DNA from: Rhizobium grahamii CCGE 502
GTDB taxonomy: Bacteria; Pseudomonadota; Alphaproteobacteria; Rhizobiales; Rhizobiaceae
Assembly (NCBI RefSeq): GCF_000298315.2
Contig: NZ_AEYE02000008.1
Span: forward strand, 62,001-126,000
DNA length: 64,000 bases
Reading direction: 5' to 3'
Positions 45,993 to 54,687 of this stretch are shown one piece after another (position 1 is the stretch's first letter; each line of letters begins with the position of its first letter). The position numbers and the translations under genes are program-made. The notes beneath the pieces were generated by a model, which was not told the origin of the DNA, made no database searches, and saw nothing but the letters and a program-made list of their open reading frames with translations.

Positions 45993-46898
45993 CTACCGGC
46001 GCGAAGCGATGCCGGTCGAGAGTGCCACGCCGAAGCCTGTGATAACGGCAGCTGCAATCTCTGCGGTACCGATCTCCTCCCCAAGCAGCATGCCGCCGCC
46101 GATCGTTGCGAGCACCGGTGTGATCGCCGTAAAGGCGGCAGCCTGTGTGCCGCCCAGTGCATGAACAGCAAGCCCATAGGCGACAGTCGCAACAAGGCCG
46201 GACAGGATGCCTTGGCTCAGGATCTGCAGGCCGACTTCGGTTAATGGAGCGCTGGCGATCGAGGTGCCGAACATGACCGCGAGGCCGACATGGATCAGGA
46301 AGGACCAGATGGCGATGAGCGCACTGGCCTGCAGAGCCGTCAGACCGGAGCGGCGGAAGGCATGCGTGTAGCTTGCCCAAAGAATTGCTCCCATCGGCAA
46401 GAGGGCAAAGCTGCTCCAGGGTAGAGCCGCGCCGGCGAGGCTGCAGACCAGCAGGATGGCCACGCCCACAACGATTGCGACAAGACCGAGTACACGCATG
46501 GGGTCCGGCCGTTCCCGGAAGACAAGAACGCCAATGAGCGCGGTGGCGAGCGGCATCGAGCCGCCGAGCAGGATACCCGCAGCCGAAGCCGGCGTGGAGT
46601 GAATGGCGGACGTGGTCAGCTGGAAGAACACCGCGCCCGCGCCGGCGACCATCGTGGCGAGCAGCCCGACCGGCACGCCCTTCGGCAGCAGTCCCATCTT
46701 CAACCAGACAGGTGCCAGAACCAATGCCGGAATGCCGTAGCGGATTAGACCAATATCGATCGTGGTAAGTTGCGTTGCTGCGCTGTGGCGGGTCGCGAGG
46801 ATCCATGCGGCCCAGATCAGAACCGTGACGACGGCGCCGGTATATCCGACTGTCGTCGAGGTGGATTTCTCGTTGTTGGTGAAGGTTACGGCGCTCAT
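45993..46898 (-). CDS. EamA/DMT-family transporter
   Basis: A 301-residue transporter with about ten hydrophobic segments in two EamA repeats (LIRYGIPALVLAPVWLK; AAFTAITPVLATIGGGMLLGEEIG near the end). It is divergent from an Lrp/AsnC-type regulator across 145 bases, a common pairing for amino-acid exporters. Amino-acid export is therefore an inference. Confidence 0.87.
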   Translation of the reverse strand: MSAVTFTNNEKSTSTTVGYTGAVVTVLIWAAWILATRHSAATQLTTIDIGLIRYGIPALVLAPVWLKMGLLPKGVPVGLLATMVAGAGAVFFQLTTSAIHSTPASAAGILLGGSMPLATALIGVLVFRERPDPMRVLGLVAIVVGVAILLVCSLAGAALPWSSFALLPMGAILWASYTHAFRRSGLTALQASALIAIWSFLIHVGLAVMFGTSIASAPLTEVGLQILSQGILSGLVATVAYGLAVHALGGTQAAAFTAITPVLATIGGGMLLGEEIGTAEIAAAVITGFGVALSTGIASRR

Positions 46899-46986
46899 CG
46901 ATCTCTCCTCTCATGATCGTCCGGAGGCTGTCCGGTTGAGAGAAAGATAGGCGGAAATGGCGAGGCATGTCCTTGCTATCTATGCC

Positions 46987-47028
46987 GCCAAAATAGTACG
47001 CTGAGCAACTATCTGCCAAAATGATACG
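46987..47028. repeat. two 14-base direct repeats, candidate Lrp-type operator
   Basis: GCCAAAATAGTACG (46987-47000) and GCCAAAATGATACG (47015-47028) are 12 of 14 identical and start 28 bases apart. They fill the region directly upstream of the regulator gene, in the spacing style of Lrp-family operators that wrap DNA. They may control both divergent genes. Confidence 0.55.
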
Positions 47029-47043
47029 AGGATTTTGTCGATC

Positions 47044-47517
47044 ATGCCAAATCTGGATAAATTCGATCTGGCGATCCTCAAGTGCCTGCAGGAGGATGCG
47101 CGGGCAACCAACGTCGAGATTGCCGAGAAGGTCAATTTGTCGCCGTCACCGTGTCTGCGTCGAATCCGCAATCTCGAAAAGGCGGGTGTTATCCGCGGCT
47201 ACCGTGCGGACATAGACCGCAAGGAAGTCGGTCTCGGCTTGACGGTTTTTGTCGAACTCAAGGTCGCCCACCACAGCCGCGAGAACGCGCAAGCGCAGGA
47301 GGCGGCGTTGCTCGCCATCCCGGAAGTGGTTTCGTGCTTTCTGATCTCTGGAACGGCAGACTTCCTGGCGGAGGTCGTGGTCGAGGATTTGGCGGCCTAC
47401 GAGCGGTTGCTGACCGACACGCTGCTGACATTGCCGAATGTCAGCGACATCCGCTCGAACTTCGCCATTCGAAGCATGAAAACCCACGGAGCGCTGAAGT
47501 TGCCGGAGCCGAAATAA
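47044..47517 (+). CDS. Lrp/AsnC-family transcriptional regulator
   Basis: A 157-residue Lrp/AsnC regulator. The N-terminal helix-turn-helix includes LDKFDLAILKCLQEDARATNVEIAEKVNLSPSPCLRRIRNLEKAG. The C-terminal RAM/AsnC sensor domain has FVELKVAHHS and the GTADFLAEVVVEDLAAYERLLTD core. The ATG at 47044 is preferred over an in-frame TTG nine bases upstream. It probably controls itself and the divergent EamA transporter, in response to an amino acid not identifiable here. Confidence 0.92.
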   Translation: MPNLDKFDLAILKCLQEDARATNVEIAEKVNLSPSPCLRRIRNLEKAGVIRGYRADIDRKEVGLGLTVFVELKVAHHSRENAQAQEAALLAIPEVVSCFLISGTADFLAEVVVEDLAAYERLLTDTLLTLPNVSDIRSNFAIRSMKTHGALKLPEPK

Positions 47518-47540
47518 AAACGGGGCCGATCGGGCCCCGC
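47516..47540 (-). terminator. shared terminator between the Lrp gene and mgtE
   Basis: Arms CGGGGCC/GGCCCCG (47521-47527, 47533-47539) form a seven-base stem with loop GATCG. On the minus strand a TTTTT run follows, so it is strong for mgtE; on the plus strand the same hairpin lies four bases after the regulator's stop. It serves both convergent genes. Confidence 0.85.
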
Positions 47541-47547
47541 TTCATTC

Positions 47548-48924
47548 TTACAGCAGCGTCCCGCTGAGGATCAGCAGCGCGACCGAGAAATAGATCACCA
47601 GCCCGCTCACATCGACGAGCGTCGCGACGAACGGAGCCGAAGCGCTTGCCGGATCAAGCCGCAGCCTTTGCAGGATGAAGGGCAGCATCGAGCCAGCCAG
47701 CGAGCCGAAGGTGACGATGCCGATCAATGCCGCAAAGATCGTCACACCGACCAGGACCCAGTGCTCGCCGTAGTCATAGAGCCCGATATTCTGCCAGAGC
47801 AGGATGCGGACGAAGCCGACGAGACCGAGGATCGCTCCGAGCACGATGCCGGTCGGCAGTTCTCGCAGCAGTACCCGCCACCAGTCGGAGAGCTTGAGTT
47901 CGCCGAGCGCGAGTGCGCGGATGATCAGCGATGTTGCCTGCGACCCACTATTCCCCCCGGAGCTCATGATCAACGGAATGAACAGGGTCAGCACGATCGC
48001 CTTCTCCAGCTCGCCTTCGAAATGCTGCATGGCGCTTGCCGTCAGCATTTCGCCGAGGAACAGGGCGCAGAGCCAGCCTGCACGCTTGCGAATCATGCCG
48101 GCGAAGCCGATCTTCATGTAGGGCTTACCGAGCGCTTCCATGCCGCCAAACTTCTGGGCGTCTTCGGTCTGATCGGCGATCATCGTGTCGATGACGTCGT
48201 CGACCGTGACGATGCCGAGCATGTGGCCATCATCGCTGACAACGGGCAGGGCGAGCAGATTGTGCTTGCGGATCAGCCGGGCGACATCTTCCTGCGTCAT
48301 CAGCGGATCGGCACGCACAACCCCTTCCTTCTGTGCAACAGTCAGCACGGATTCACCGGGATCGCCGGTGATGAGGCGGCGGAGCGTGACGACGCTGGTC
48401 AGCACGCGGCTGACGGCATCGAGCACATAGATGGCATAGACCGTCTCGCGCGACCGCTCGACCTTGCGCACATGTTCCAGCGTCTGCTCGACCGTCCAGG
48501 TTTCCGGTACGCTGACGAACTCCGTCGTCATGATGCTGCCAGCCGTGCGGGGCGGGTAGCCCATCAGATGCTGGACGGCGAGACAGGTCGTGCGGTCGAG
48601 CCGTAAAAAGAGATGGGCCCGAGCTTCCTCGTTCATTTCCTGAAAGAGGTCGGCGACACGGTCGTTCGCCAAGGCGTTCAAGAGGCGCGCGGCGTGCTCG
48701 GCCGGCATGTCGGCAAGGATCGTAGCTGCGTGATGCAACTCGGGACGGCCGAGAATGCGCACGGCCTTCTGCTGCGGCAGCGTAACCAGGATTGCTGCTG
48801 CTTCGGATATTTCGAGTGTGTTCAGCTGCTCGACACGCTCGGCCGTGGTGATCAGTCCGAGGTGGTCGCTGCTGAAGAAACGAGCGGCATGGCCCGCCCG
48901 CAATGGGAAGCGATTGATGTTCAT
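47548..48924 (-). CDS. mgtE: MgtE magnesium transporter
   Basis: A 458-residue MgtE channel. A cytoplasmic N-domain (about 25-130; ILVTLPQQKAVRIL) is followed by two CBS domains that sense Mg2+ (about 145-265; TVDDVIDTMIADQTED ends them). Five transmembrane helices form the pore (about 285-455), with conserved GGNSGSQATSLIIRALA in TM2. The ATG at 48924 is chosen, preceded by GGAAAGGCGAG; an extension to 48960 is not supported. Confidence 0.94.
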   Translation of the reverse strand: MNINRFPLRAGHAARFFSSDHLGLITTAERVEQLNTLEISEAAAILVTLPQQKAVRILGRPELHHAATILADMPAEHAARLLNALANDRVADLFQEMNEEARAHLFLRLDRTTCLAVQHLMGYPPRTAGSIMTTEFVSVPETWTVEQTLEHVRKVERSRETVYAIYVLDAVSRVLTSVVTLRRLITGDPGESVLTVAQKEGVVRADPLMTQEDVARLIRKHNLLALPVVSDDGHMLGIVTVDDVIDTMIADQTEDAQKFGGMEALGKPYMKIGFAGMIRKRAGWLCALFLGEMLTASAMQHFEGELEKAIVLTLFIPLIMSSGGNSGSQATSLIIRALALGELKLSDWWRVLLRELPTGIVLGAILGLVGFVRILLWQNIGLYDYGEHWVLVGVTIFAALIGIVTFGSLAGSMLPFILQRLRLDPASASAPFVATLVDVSGLVIYFSVALLILSGTLL

Positions 48925-48926
48925 AA

Positions 48927-48969
48927 GCTCGCCTTTCCGTCGATCCGCCGTAGCGTCCAACGGGCGAGC
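48927..48969 (-). promoter_or_regulatory. inverted repeat in the mgtE leader covering the ribosome site
   Basis: GCTCGCC and GGCGAGC, seven bases each (48963-48969 and 48927-48933 on the minus strand), can pair across 29 bases. The inner arm includes part of the mgtE Shine-Dalgarno region and ends two bases before the ATG. Folding would hide the ribosome site. It is not an M-box by sequence. Confidence 0.35.
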
Positions 48970-49206
48970 AGACAGAGTCAGGTCAGCGCACGAGGGCCGC
49001 GTACGGCAAAGGCAATCGACCGCTACTGTCGCTTGGCATCGTGATGATGGCTCCGTTGATATCCGCGGAAAACGGACGTAATCCGCGTAAGGTTGTAGGT
49101 GGTCTCAATCGGCAAAAAAGTCAAGCGCTTGAGGTGCTTGGTGCCAGAATGCCGCACCCTAGGCGCGGCACCCGGTTTGGCACTGTCCGCCGGTCGACGA
49201 CTGGTG

Positions 49207-50220
49207 TTAAAAACCTTCGAGGACAAGCTTTCCTTTCGTCCGCCTGCTTTCGATCATTGCATGCGCCTTCTTCAGGTTCGCGGCATTGATCGGGCCTAGC
49301 GTCTCGCTAAGCGTCGTGCGGATCTTGCCGGCATCGACGAGCTCGGCGACCTTCCCGAGCAGCTTGTGTTGCTCGATCATGTCGGGGGTGCCGAACAACG
49401 GCCGTGTGAACATCAGCTCCCAATGGATCGATGCGGCCTTGCGCTTGAACGGCATAATGTCGAGCGTCTTCGGATCGTCGATCAGCGCGAAGCGGCCCTG
49501 CGGCGCGATCACTTCCACGATCTCCTTGATGTGCTGGTCGGTGTTCGTCGTTGAAAACACAAAGCCGGGATCGCCAAGTCCAAGCGCTGCGACCTGTGCC
49601 GCGATCGGCTGCGCGTGATCGATCGCGTGATGAGCGCCGAGTTCCTTGATCCATGCGCTCGTCTCGGGACGGGACGCTGTCGCTATGACCGTCAGGTCGG
49701 TCAGGGCGCGTGCGATCTGGATTGCGATCGATCCGACGCCACCAGCGCCGCCGATAATGAGAACGGCATGAGCGGCCCCAGGAACCGGATCATGTACCCT
49801 CAGCCGGTCGAAGAGCGCCTCGTAGGCGGTGATCGACGTCAGGGGCAAGGCGGCAGCCGACGCGAAGCCAAGGCTCTTCGGTTTGTGCCCCACGATCCGC
49901 TCGTCGACGAGATGGAATTCGGCATTGGTGCCGGCCCGGCTGATCACACCGGAGTAGAAGACCTCGTCGCCTACCTTGAAAAGCGTCACTTCGGGGCCGA
50001 TCGCCTTGACGACGCCGGCAGCATCCCAGCCAAGCACCTTCAGTTCCTCACTGGTCGGCGCCACGCCGGCGCGCACTTTCACGTCGACCGGGTTGACGGA
50101 AACCGCCTTGATCTCGACCAGCAGGTCGCGCCCCTCCGCTTCCGGGATTGGCAGATCGACGTCGATGAGAGAGGTCTCGGCGGAGATGGGCTGGGGAACC
50201 TTGTAGGCGACTGCGCGCAT
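49207..50220 (-). CDS. zinc-type alcohol dehydrogenase family/quinone oxidoreductase-like protein
   Basis: A 337-residue MDR-superfamily oxidoreductase. The N-terminal GroES-like domain (SVNPVDVKVRAGVAPTSEELKVLGWDAAGVV) lacks the zinc-ligand Cys/His set seen in true alcohol dehydrogenases. A Rossmann domain has GGAGGVGSIAIQIAR near residue 157. It matches the TIGR02817-type group and probably reduces quinones or enones with NADPH. It is divergent from an HxlR regulator across 104 bases, a pairing seen for quinone-sensing switches. Confidence 0.88.
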   Translation of the reverse strand: MRAVAYKVPQPISAETSLIDVDLPIPEAEGRDLLVEIKAVSVNPVDVKVRAGVAPTSEELKVLGWDAAGVVKAIGPEVTLFKVGDEVFYSGVISRAGTNAEFHLVDERIVGHKPKSLGFASAAALPLTSITAYEALFDRLRVHDPVPGAAHAVLIIGGAGGVGSIAIQIARALTDLTVIATASRPETSAWIKELGAHHAIDHAQPIAAQVAALGLGDPGFVFSTTNTDQHIKEIVEVIAPQGRFALIDDPKTLDIMPFKRKAASIHWELMFTRPLFGTPDMIEQHKLLGKVAELVDAGKIRTTLSETLGPINAANLKKAHAMIESRRTKGKLVLEGF

Positions 50221-50295
50221 GGGAAACTCCTGTGTTCGTTTGCACGGGGGCTAGATGCGTCTTATGTTCGATACCTGCAAGAATGCACAAATTCT

Positions 50296-50318
50296 GTACG
50301 TAGTACCAAAAAGGATAC
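50296..50318. promoter_or_regulatory. candidate HxlR operator
   Basis: GTACGTAGTAC (50296-50306) overlaps GTACC-AAAAA-GGATAC (50303-50318), an imperfect inverted repeat. It lies 6-29 bases before the HxlR ATG and overlaps its AAGGA ribosome site, so binding would repress the gene itself. Confidence 0.4.
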
Positions 50319-50324
50319 CGTCAA

Positions 50325-50723
50325 ATGTCGCTTTCCCGTGCCAAGCTGACGAGCAATTTTCCCGGCTGCCCCGTGGAAGCGACATTGAGTTTTCTCGATG
50401 GCAAGTGGAAGGGTGTGATCCTCTTCCACCTGATGGGCGGGACGTTGCGCTTCAATGAGCTGCGTCGCAAATTGCCCTCCGTGACCCAACGTATGCTGAC
50501 GAAGCAGCTGCGTGAACTCGAGGAGTCGGGCCTTGTTTCGCGGACGGTCTTTCCCGTTGTTCCACCTCGCGTCGACTATGCGTTGACGCCACTTGGCCTT
50601 ACGCTGAGGCCTGTCATCGAGGCGCTTGCCGCCTGGGGTGAGGAAAACGTCTCCTGCCTTCCCGAAGGTCGATACCTTGGAGAAGTTTCAGATGTATCAG
50701 TGACTGCGGCGATCAAGGCTTAG
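50325..50723 (+). CDS. HxlR-family transcriptional regulator
   Basis: A 132-residue winged-helix HxlR regulator. The core is CPVEATLSFLDGKWKGVILFHL and LRFNELRRKLPSVTQRMLTKQLRELEESGLVSR. Cys15, before the first helix, is in the place of the redox-sensing Cys of YodB/QorR-type members; a second Cys is near residue 112. A thiol switch responding to quinones is thus plausible. The last 27 bases overlap the convergent MFS gene. Confidence 0.9.
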   Translation: MSLSRAKLTSNFPGCPVEATLSFLDGKWKGVILFHLMGGTLRFNELRRKLPSVTQRMLTKQLRELEESGLVSRTVFPVVPPRVDYALTPLGLTLRPVIEALAAWGEENVSCLPEGRYLGEVSDVSVTAAIKA

Positions 50724-51911
50724 GGACGCCGCGAACACAAAGATGCCGATAAACGACAGGATCGCGCCGACGTAACCGGTTGCGGCGAAGCCGTAGCCTC
50801 CTGCAATGACCAGTCCACCGAGCCAAGCCCCCAGCGCGTTCGCAATGTTGAACGCCGAGTGATGCGATGCCGCAGCAAGTGTCTGCGCATCCGCAGCCAC
50901 GTCCATCAGGCGGGTCTGGACGGCTGGACCGGCAGCGAAGCCGCAACCGATGCAGAAAACGCAGAGCGCCAGCATGAACGGATTGGCGGCGGTCAGGGAG
51001 AACAATGTCAGCACTACGATGTTGAACACGAGGCTCCCGCCGATCGTCCCCATCAGCGACTTGTCGGCAAACCAGGAGCCGACGACATTGCCGACGTTCA
51101 TGCCGATGCCGAAGATGATCAGCATCACGGCGACCATGCTCTCGGGCAGCATTGCGACCTGTGTGGTGGTCGGTGCGATATAGCTGAACATCGCAAACAT
51201 TCCGCCGAAACCGACGGATGCCGTCGCCAGCGTCAGCAGCACTTGTGGGCGCTTGAAGGCGCCAAGCTCGCGCTTGAAGCTTGCGCCATCGGCGACACGG
51301 TCGCGCGGCACGTAGTACCAGATCAACGCGACCGTCAGAAGGCCGATGATACCGACGATCGTAAAGGCAACGCGCCAGTTGAGTGACTGCCCGAACACGG
51401 TCGCAAGTGGCGTCCCGAGCAGGGTCGCAACCGTCAATCCCAGCATGACACGGCCGACGGCGCGGGCACGCTTGTGCGTCGGCACCATCGAGGCCGCCAC
51501 GATCGCTGCAACCCCGAAGTAGGCGCCGTGCGGCAGGCCGGTGATGAAGCGCATCAGCGTGAAGCTTTCGAACGTCGGCGCCATCGCACTCAAGATGTTG
51601 CCGATGGCAAAGATGCCCATCACCAGCAGGAGCAGCGAGCGGCGGGCCATCTTCGCCGCGAGCACGGCAATGATAGGTGCGCCGACGACGACGCCGAGTG
51701 CATAGGCGCTGATCACGTAGCCTGCCTGCGGGGTCGTTACCGAGAAGGTGTCGGCAACGTTGGGCAGGAGGCCCATGATCGCGAATTCGCCGGTGCCGAT
51801 GCCAAAGCCGCCGCAAGCAAGTGCCAGTTGCACAAGCGCGATCGCCATTGGCGACGGGGCGGTGTCTACCGGATTGACGTCGATGGAATCGTTTACGGCG
51901 ACCTGGCTCAA
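50697..51911 (-). CDS. MFS transporter (AraJ/sugar-efflux-like)
   Basis: A 404-residue MFS protein. The first helix region LALACGGFGIGTGEFAIMGLLPNVAD is typical of the AraJ/PbuE/arabinose-efflux type. There are about twelve hydrophobic segments. No good ATG lies at the expected place. The start is probably the TTG at 51911, with AAGGAG six bases upstream. The ATG at 51848 would remove 21 residues and lacks a ribosome site. The frame is open to 52052 but that part has no family character. Substrate unknown. Confidence 0.83.
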   Translation of the reverse strand: MSQVAVNDSIDVNPVDTAPSPMAIALVQLALACGGFGIGTGEFAIMGLLPNVADTFSVTTPQAGYVISAYALGVVVGAPIIAVLAAKMARRSLLLLVMGIFAIGNILSAMAPTFESFTLMRFITGLPHGAYFGVAAIVAASMVPTHKRARAVGRVMLGLTVATLLGTPLATVFGQSLNWRVAFTIVGIIGLLTVALIWYYVPRDRVADGASFKRELGAFKRPQVLLTLATASVGFGGMFAMFSYIAPTTTQVAMLPESMVAVMLIIFGIGMNVGNVVGSWFADKSLMGTIGGSLVFNIVVLTLFSLTAANPFMLALCVFCIGCGFAAGPAVQTRLMDVAADAQTLAAASHHSAFNIANALGAWLGGLVIAGGYGFAATGYVGAILSFIGIFVFAASLSLDRRSH

Positions 51912-52225
51912 GAGGCACTCCTTGGCATTCGATGCGTGACGTACGGACAAGGCGCGAGCGCAGCCAGAACCGGTCGGCCAGAGATGAAGGGAAATGGAGG
52001 CATCCTCCACTATCCCATCTATCGATGATTGACCGCCAGGCGTCGAGTGCATTTTCTGCAGTGCAGCGTCGCCCGATATGCATACGTCCCTTGCAGATTC
52101 GGCGGTGCTGCTGCCGATCTCGGCCTTCGTAAAACAGCCGTTAGCTTGAAATCGTGGGTGTAAGAACCATCTGCTTAGCAGCGCCGGACAGGTCGTCGTT
52201 TCTTGCTGCGGACAACGGGAACCAT
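51912..52225. other. 314-base divergent intergenic region
   Basis: A gap between the MFS start and the lipid kinase-like gene. It should hold both promoters. I see no gene, no clear repeat and no convincing -35/-10 pair; the closest is TTGAAA near 52150 without a good -10. Confidence 0.45.
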
Positions 52226-53170
52226 ATGAAACTTATTGGCTTTTTCAATCGAGATGGCGGGACTTTCAGGACCACCGATATGGAAGCCTATGAAAACCGG
52301 GCCGAAGCCGTGTTCAGGGAGGCCGGCCACGATTTCAATGCGATCGTCTTTTCCGGCAGGGAGATCGTGCCAGCCATGGAACGGGCCGCCCGCCGTGACG
52401 ACATCGATGGCATCGTCGCCGGCGGTGGCGACGGGACGATTTCGGCAGCAGCATCGATCGCCTGGAAGAATGGAATTGCACTTGGCGTCGTGCCGGCCGG
52501 GACAATGAACCTCTTCGCACGCTCGCTGCGCGTTCCGCTCGACATTTGGATGGCGTTGGAGACGCTGGCCTTTGGCGAAGTCGATCACGTCGACATCGCC
52601 AGCGCGAATGGTCGGCCATTCATTCATCAATTTTCAGCTGGGCTTCATGCCCGTATGGTACGCTATCGAAATTCCTATACCTATCGCTCGCGCTTTGGAA
52701 AGATCGGGGCAAGCGCTCGTGCCGCTCTTGGCGTCGTGTTCAATCCGCCCGAATTCGAGGTGGAGTTTGCAGCGGGGGGCGTCTATGAGCGTCGCCGAGT
52801 TTCCGCGGTGTCGATTTCGAACAACCCCTTCGGTCAGAACGCCTTGCTCTATGCAGACTGCCTCACCAGCGGCGAACTGGGGTTCTATACCGCCAAGCCG
52901 CTGAAACCGATCGGCGTCGCGCGTCTCGCGGTCGACCTCTTGCGAGGCAAGGTGAGGGAGAACGCAGACGTCATGGTCATGCATCCAGCGGAGGTGCATC
53001 TGCACTTTCCGAAGCTGCCTTCAAAGGCGAACTGCGTGATGGATGGCGAATTGCGTCCGCTAGAGCGTGACGTCACGCTGAAACTGCATCCCGGCGAACT
53101 CAAGGTATTGGTCCGGCAAGGACTTGCAGCGCAGGTTGATGAGGCCGAGCGACGCGAAATTGCTCCCTAG
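52226..53170 (+). CDS. diacylglycerol kinase-family lipid kinase
   Basis: A 314-residue protein with the DAGK catalytic domain. The nucleotide-binding signature is IVAGGGDGTISAAAS near residue 70, followed by LGVVPAGTMNLFARSL, the family's G-T-x-N-x-F/L-A-R motif. The C-terminal half is a beta-sandwich ending MDGELRPLERDVTLKLHPG. It probably phosphorylates a lipid at the membrane, as in the YegS/BmrU group; the lipid is not identifiable. ATG 52226 is chosen over an upstream in-frame start. Confidence 0.86.
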   Translation: MKLIGFFNRDGGTFRTTDMEAYENRAEAVFREAGHDFNAIVFSGREIVPAMERAARRDDIDGIVAGGGDGTISAAASIAWKNGIALGVVPAGTMNLFARSLRVPLDIWMALETLAFGEVDHVDIASANGRPFIHQFSAGLHARMVRYRNSYTYRSRFGKIGASARAALGVVFNPPEFEVEFAAGGVYERRRVSAVSISNNPFGQNALLYADCLTSGELGFYTAKPLKPIGVARLAVDLLRGKVRENADVMVMHPAEVHLHFPKLPSKANCVMDGELRPLERDVTLKLHPGELKVLVRQGLAAQVDEAERREIAP

Positions 53171-53252
53171 CAGTTCCAATCATCTACCGGACTCGGATCG
53201 GCCGCCTTGCCGCCGGATCAAATGAACCTCGGCGCGCTTCTAGGGATGGCGA

Positions 53253-54605
53253 TTACAGACGCGACAGGTAGGTGCGGTAGTCGAAATCTGAGACTGTGCG
53301 CAGGTAGGTGATGGCCTCCTTGCGCTTCGTGTCGCCGTAGAGTTTCTGATAGGGCTCGCCGAATATGTCGGCGATAAACGGCGCGAGACGGAAAGCGTCG
53401 ACTGCCGTCAGGAAGTCGTGCGTCAGTTGTGCCGTGTGTGCAGGTGTATGGGAAGGCGTCGTCTCCTCGCCGGGGTCAAGCTCGGAATCGATGCCGAGCA
53501 ACATGCCCCCGAGGATAGCGGCAAGTAGCAAGTAGGGGTTTGCATCAGCGCCTGCGACGCGGTGTTCGATACGAGCGGCTGGGCCGTTCAGATCGGGTAT
53601 GCGGACAGCGGTGCCTCTATGGCCGTATCCCCAGGTGAGGTCGACGGGAGCGAACGAGCCGGGCTGGAAGCGGCGATAGGAGTTGGCAAACGGTGCAAAA
53701 ACGAGTTGCGCCTCGCGCATGGTCTGAAGCAGGCCGGCGCAGACGGATTTCAGCTTGCGCGGCTCACCACCTTTGGCATCCAGAATATTCCGTCCGTCCT
53801 TGTCGATGACGCTGGCATGTACATGAAGGCCTGAGCCGGCATGATCGGAGTATGGCTTGGCCATGCAGGTGGATTTCAGCCCGTGCTTGCGTGCAGCCTG
53901 TTCCACAATACGCTTCAGATAGATGCAGTCGTCGGCTGCCGCGAGCGCGTCTGGCCGATGCAGCAAGTTGATCTCGAACTGTCCGGGACCGAATTCCGCC
54001 GTCGTCGCATCGGCCGGCAGCCCTTGCGCCTTTGCATAGGCGCGCACGGTCTGCAGATAGTCATCGAGCGCATCAACAGCGCTCATGTCGTAAAGTTGAA
54101 AGCCGTTCGCTTCCCCTTGATAGGTGAGGCTGACCGGCGGCGAGGGGCGGCCAGTCTCACGCCAGTTCGGATCGACTGCGTAGAACTCCAGCTCAGTCGC
54201 CACAACAGGTGTGAGGCCGCGCTCATCATACCGCTTCAGCACGGAGGCAAGAATCGCTCGAGGGTCCATGAAACTTGGCGTGCCGTCGAACTCGTGCATC
54301 GTTGCAAGGACCTGCATTGACCCCTCCGGCGCCCATGGCATCGGCGTCAGGCTGCGTTCGTCCGGAATGCAATTGCCGTCCGGGTCGCCGACGGAAAGCG
54401 AGAGGCCAGTGATGTCATCGTTGTCATCGCCCCAGATGTCGAGCGACTGCGTGGAGGAGGGAAGGCGGATTTCGCCAGCCCAGATTTTGTTCTGGCCGTC
54501 GAGTGGAATCTGCTTGCCGCGGAGGTCGCCATTCATGCCGACGAGCAGGAGTTCGATGCGCGCGTTACCGCTCGCTGCTGTACCGTGATCCGTGTCCTCT
54601 GCCAT
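53253..54605 (-). CDS. glutamine synthetase-family protein (PuuA-like)
   Basis: A 450-residue GS-type ligase. ATP/Mg motifs are present: ATELEFYAVD, AEFGPGQFEINL, SGLHVHASV and the late NPYLLLAAILGGMLLGI segment. The sequence fits gamma-glutamylpolyamine synthetases (PuuA/SpuI) better than housekeeping GlnA, which is usually about 470 residues with an adenylylation Tyr. The start is set at ATG 54605, because the upstream TTG has no support. It is divergent from a class III aminotransferase over 82 bases, which fits a polyamine or amine degradation role. Confidence 0.85.
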   Translation of the reverse strand: MAEDTDHGTAASGNARIELLLVGMNGDLRGKQIPLDGQNKIWAGEIRLPSSTQSLDIWGDDNDDITGLSLSVGDPDGNCIPDERSLTPMPWAPEGSMQVLATMHEFDGTPSFMDPRAILASVLKRYDERGLTPVVATELEFYAVDPNWRETGRPSPPVSLTYQGEANGFQLYDMSAVDALDDYLQTVRAYAKAQGLPADATTAEFGPGQFEINLLHRPDALAAADDCIYLKRIVEQAARKHGLKSTCMAKPYSDHAGSGLHVHASVIDKDGRNILDAKGGEPRKLKSVCAGLLQTMREAQLVFAPFANSYRRFQPGSFAPVDLTWGYGHRGTAVRIPDLNGPAARIEHRVAGADANPYLLLAAILGGMLLGIDSELDPGEETTPSHTPAHTAQLTHDFLTAVDAFRLAPFIADIFGEPYQKLYGDTKRKEAITYLRTVSDFDYRTYLSRL

Positions 54606-54687
54606 GATCTTGAAAATCCCTTCGGAGAAGGCCAAGCTCGTAGCCTATTGAGATGAGGCTTTCAATTCCGAAGGTGTTTTGCAAATC

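Noticed and set aside
47516-47540. Part of a longer repeat or attachment site
   Set aside because: It is a simple seven-base hairpin with a T run between two convergent genes, explained as a terminator.
48925-49206. M-box riboswitch before mgtE
   Set aside because: No match to the M-box core by eye; only a short inverted repeat is visible.
50713-52083. 456-codon alternative minus-strand frame over the MFS gene
   Set aside because: The other minus-strand frame gives regular membrane helices; this one is Arg/Cys-rich.
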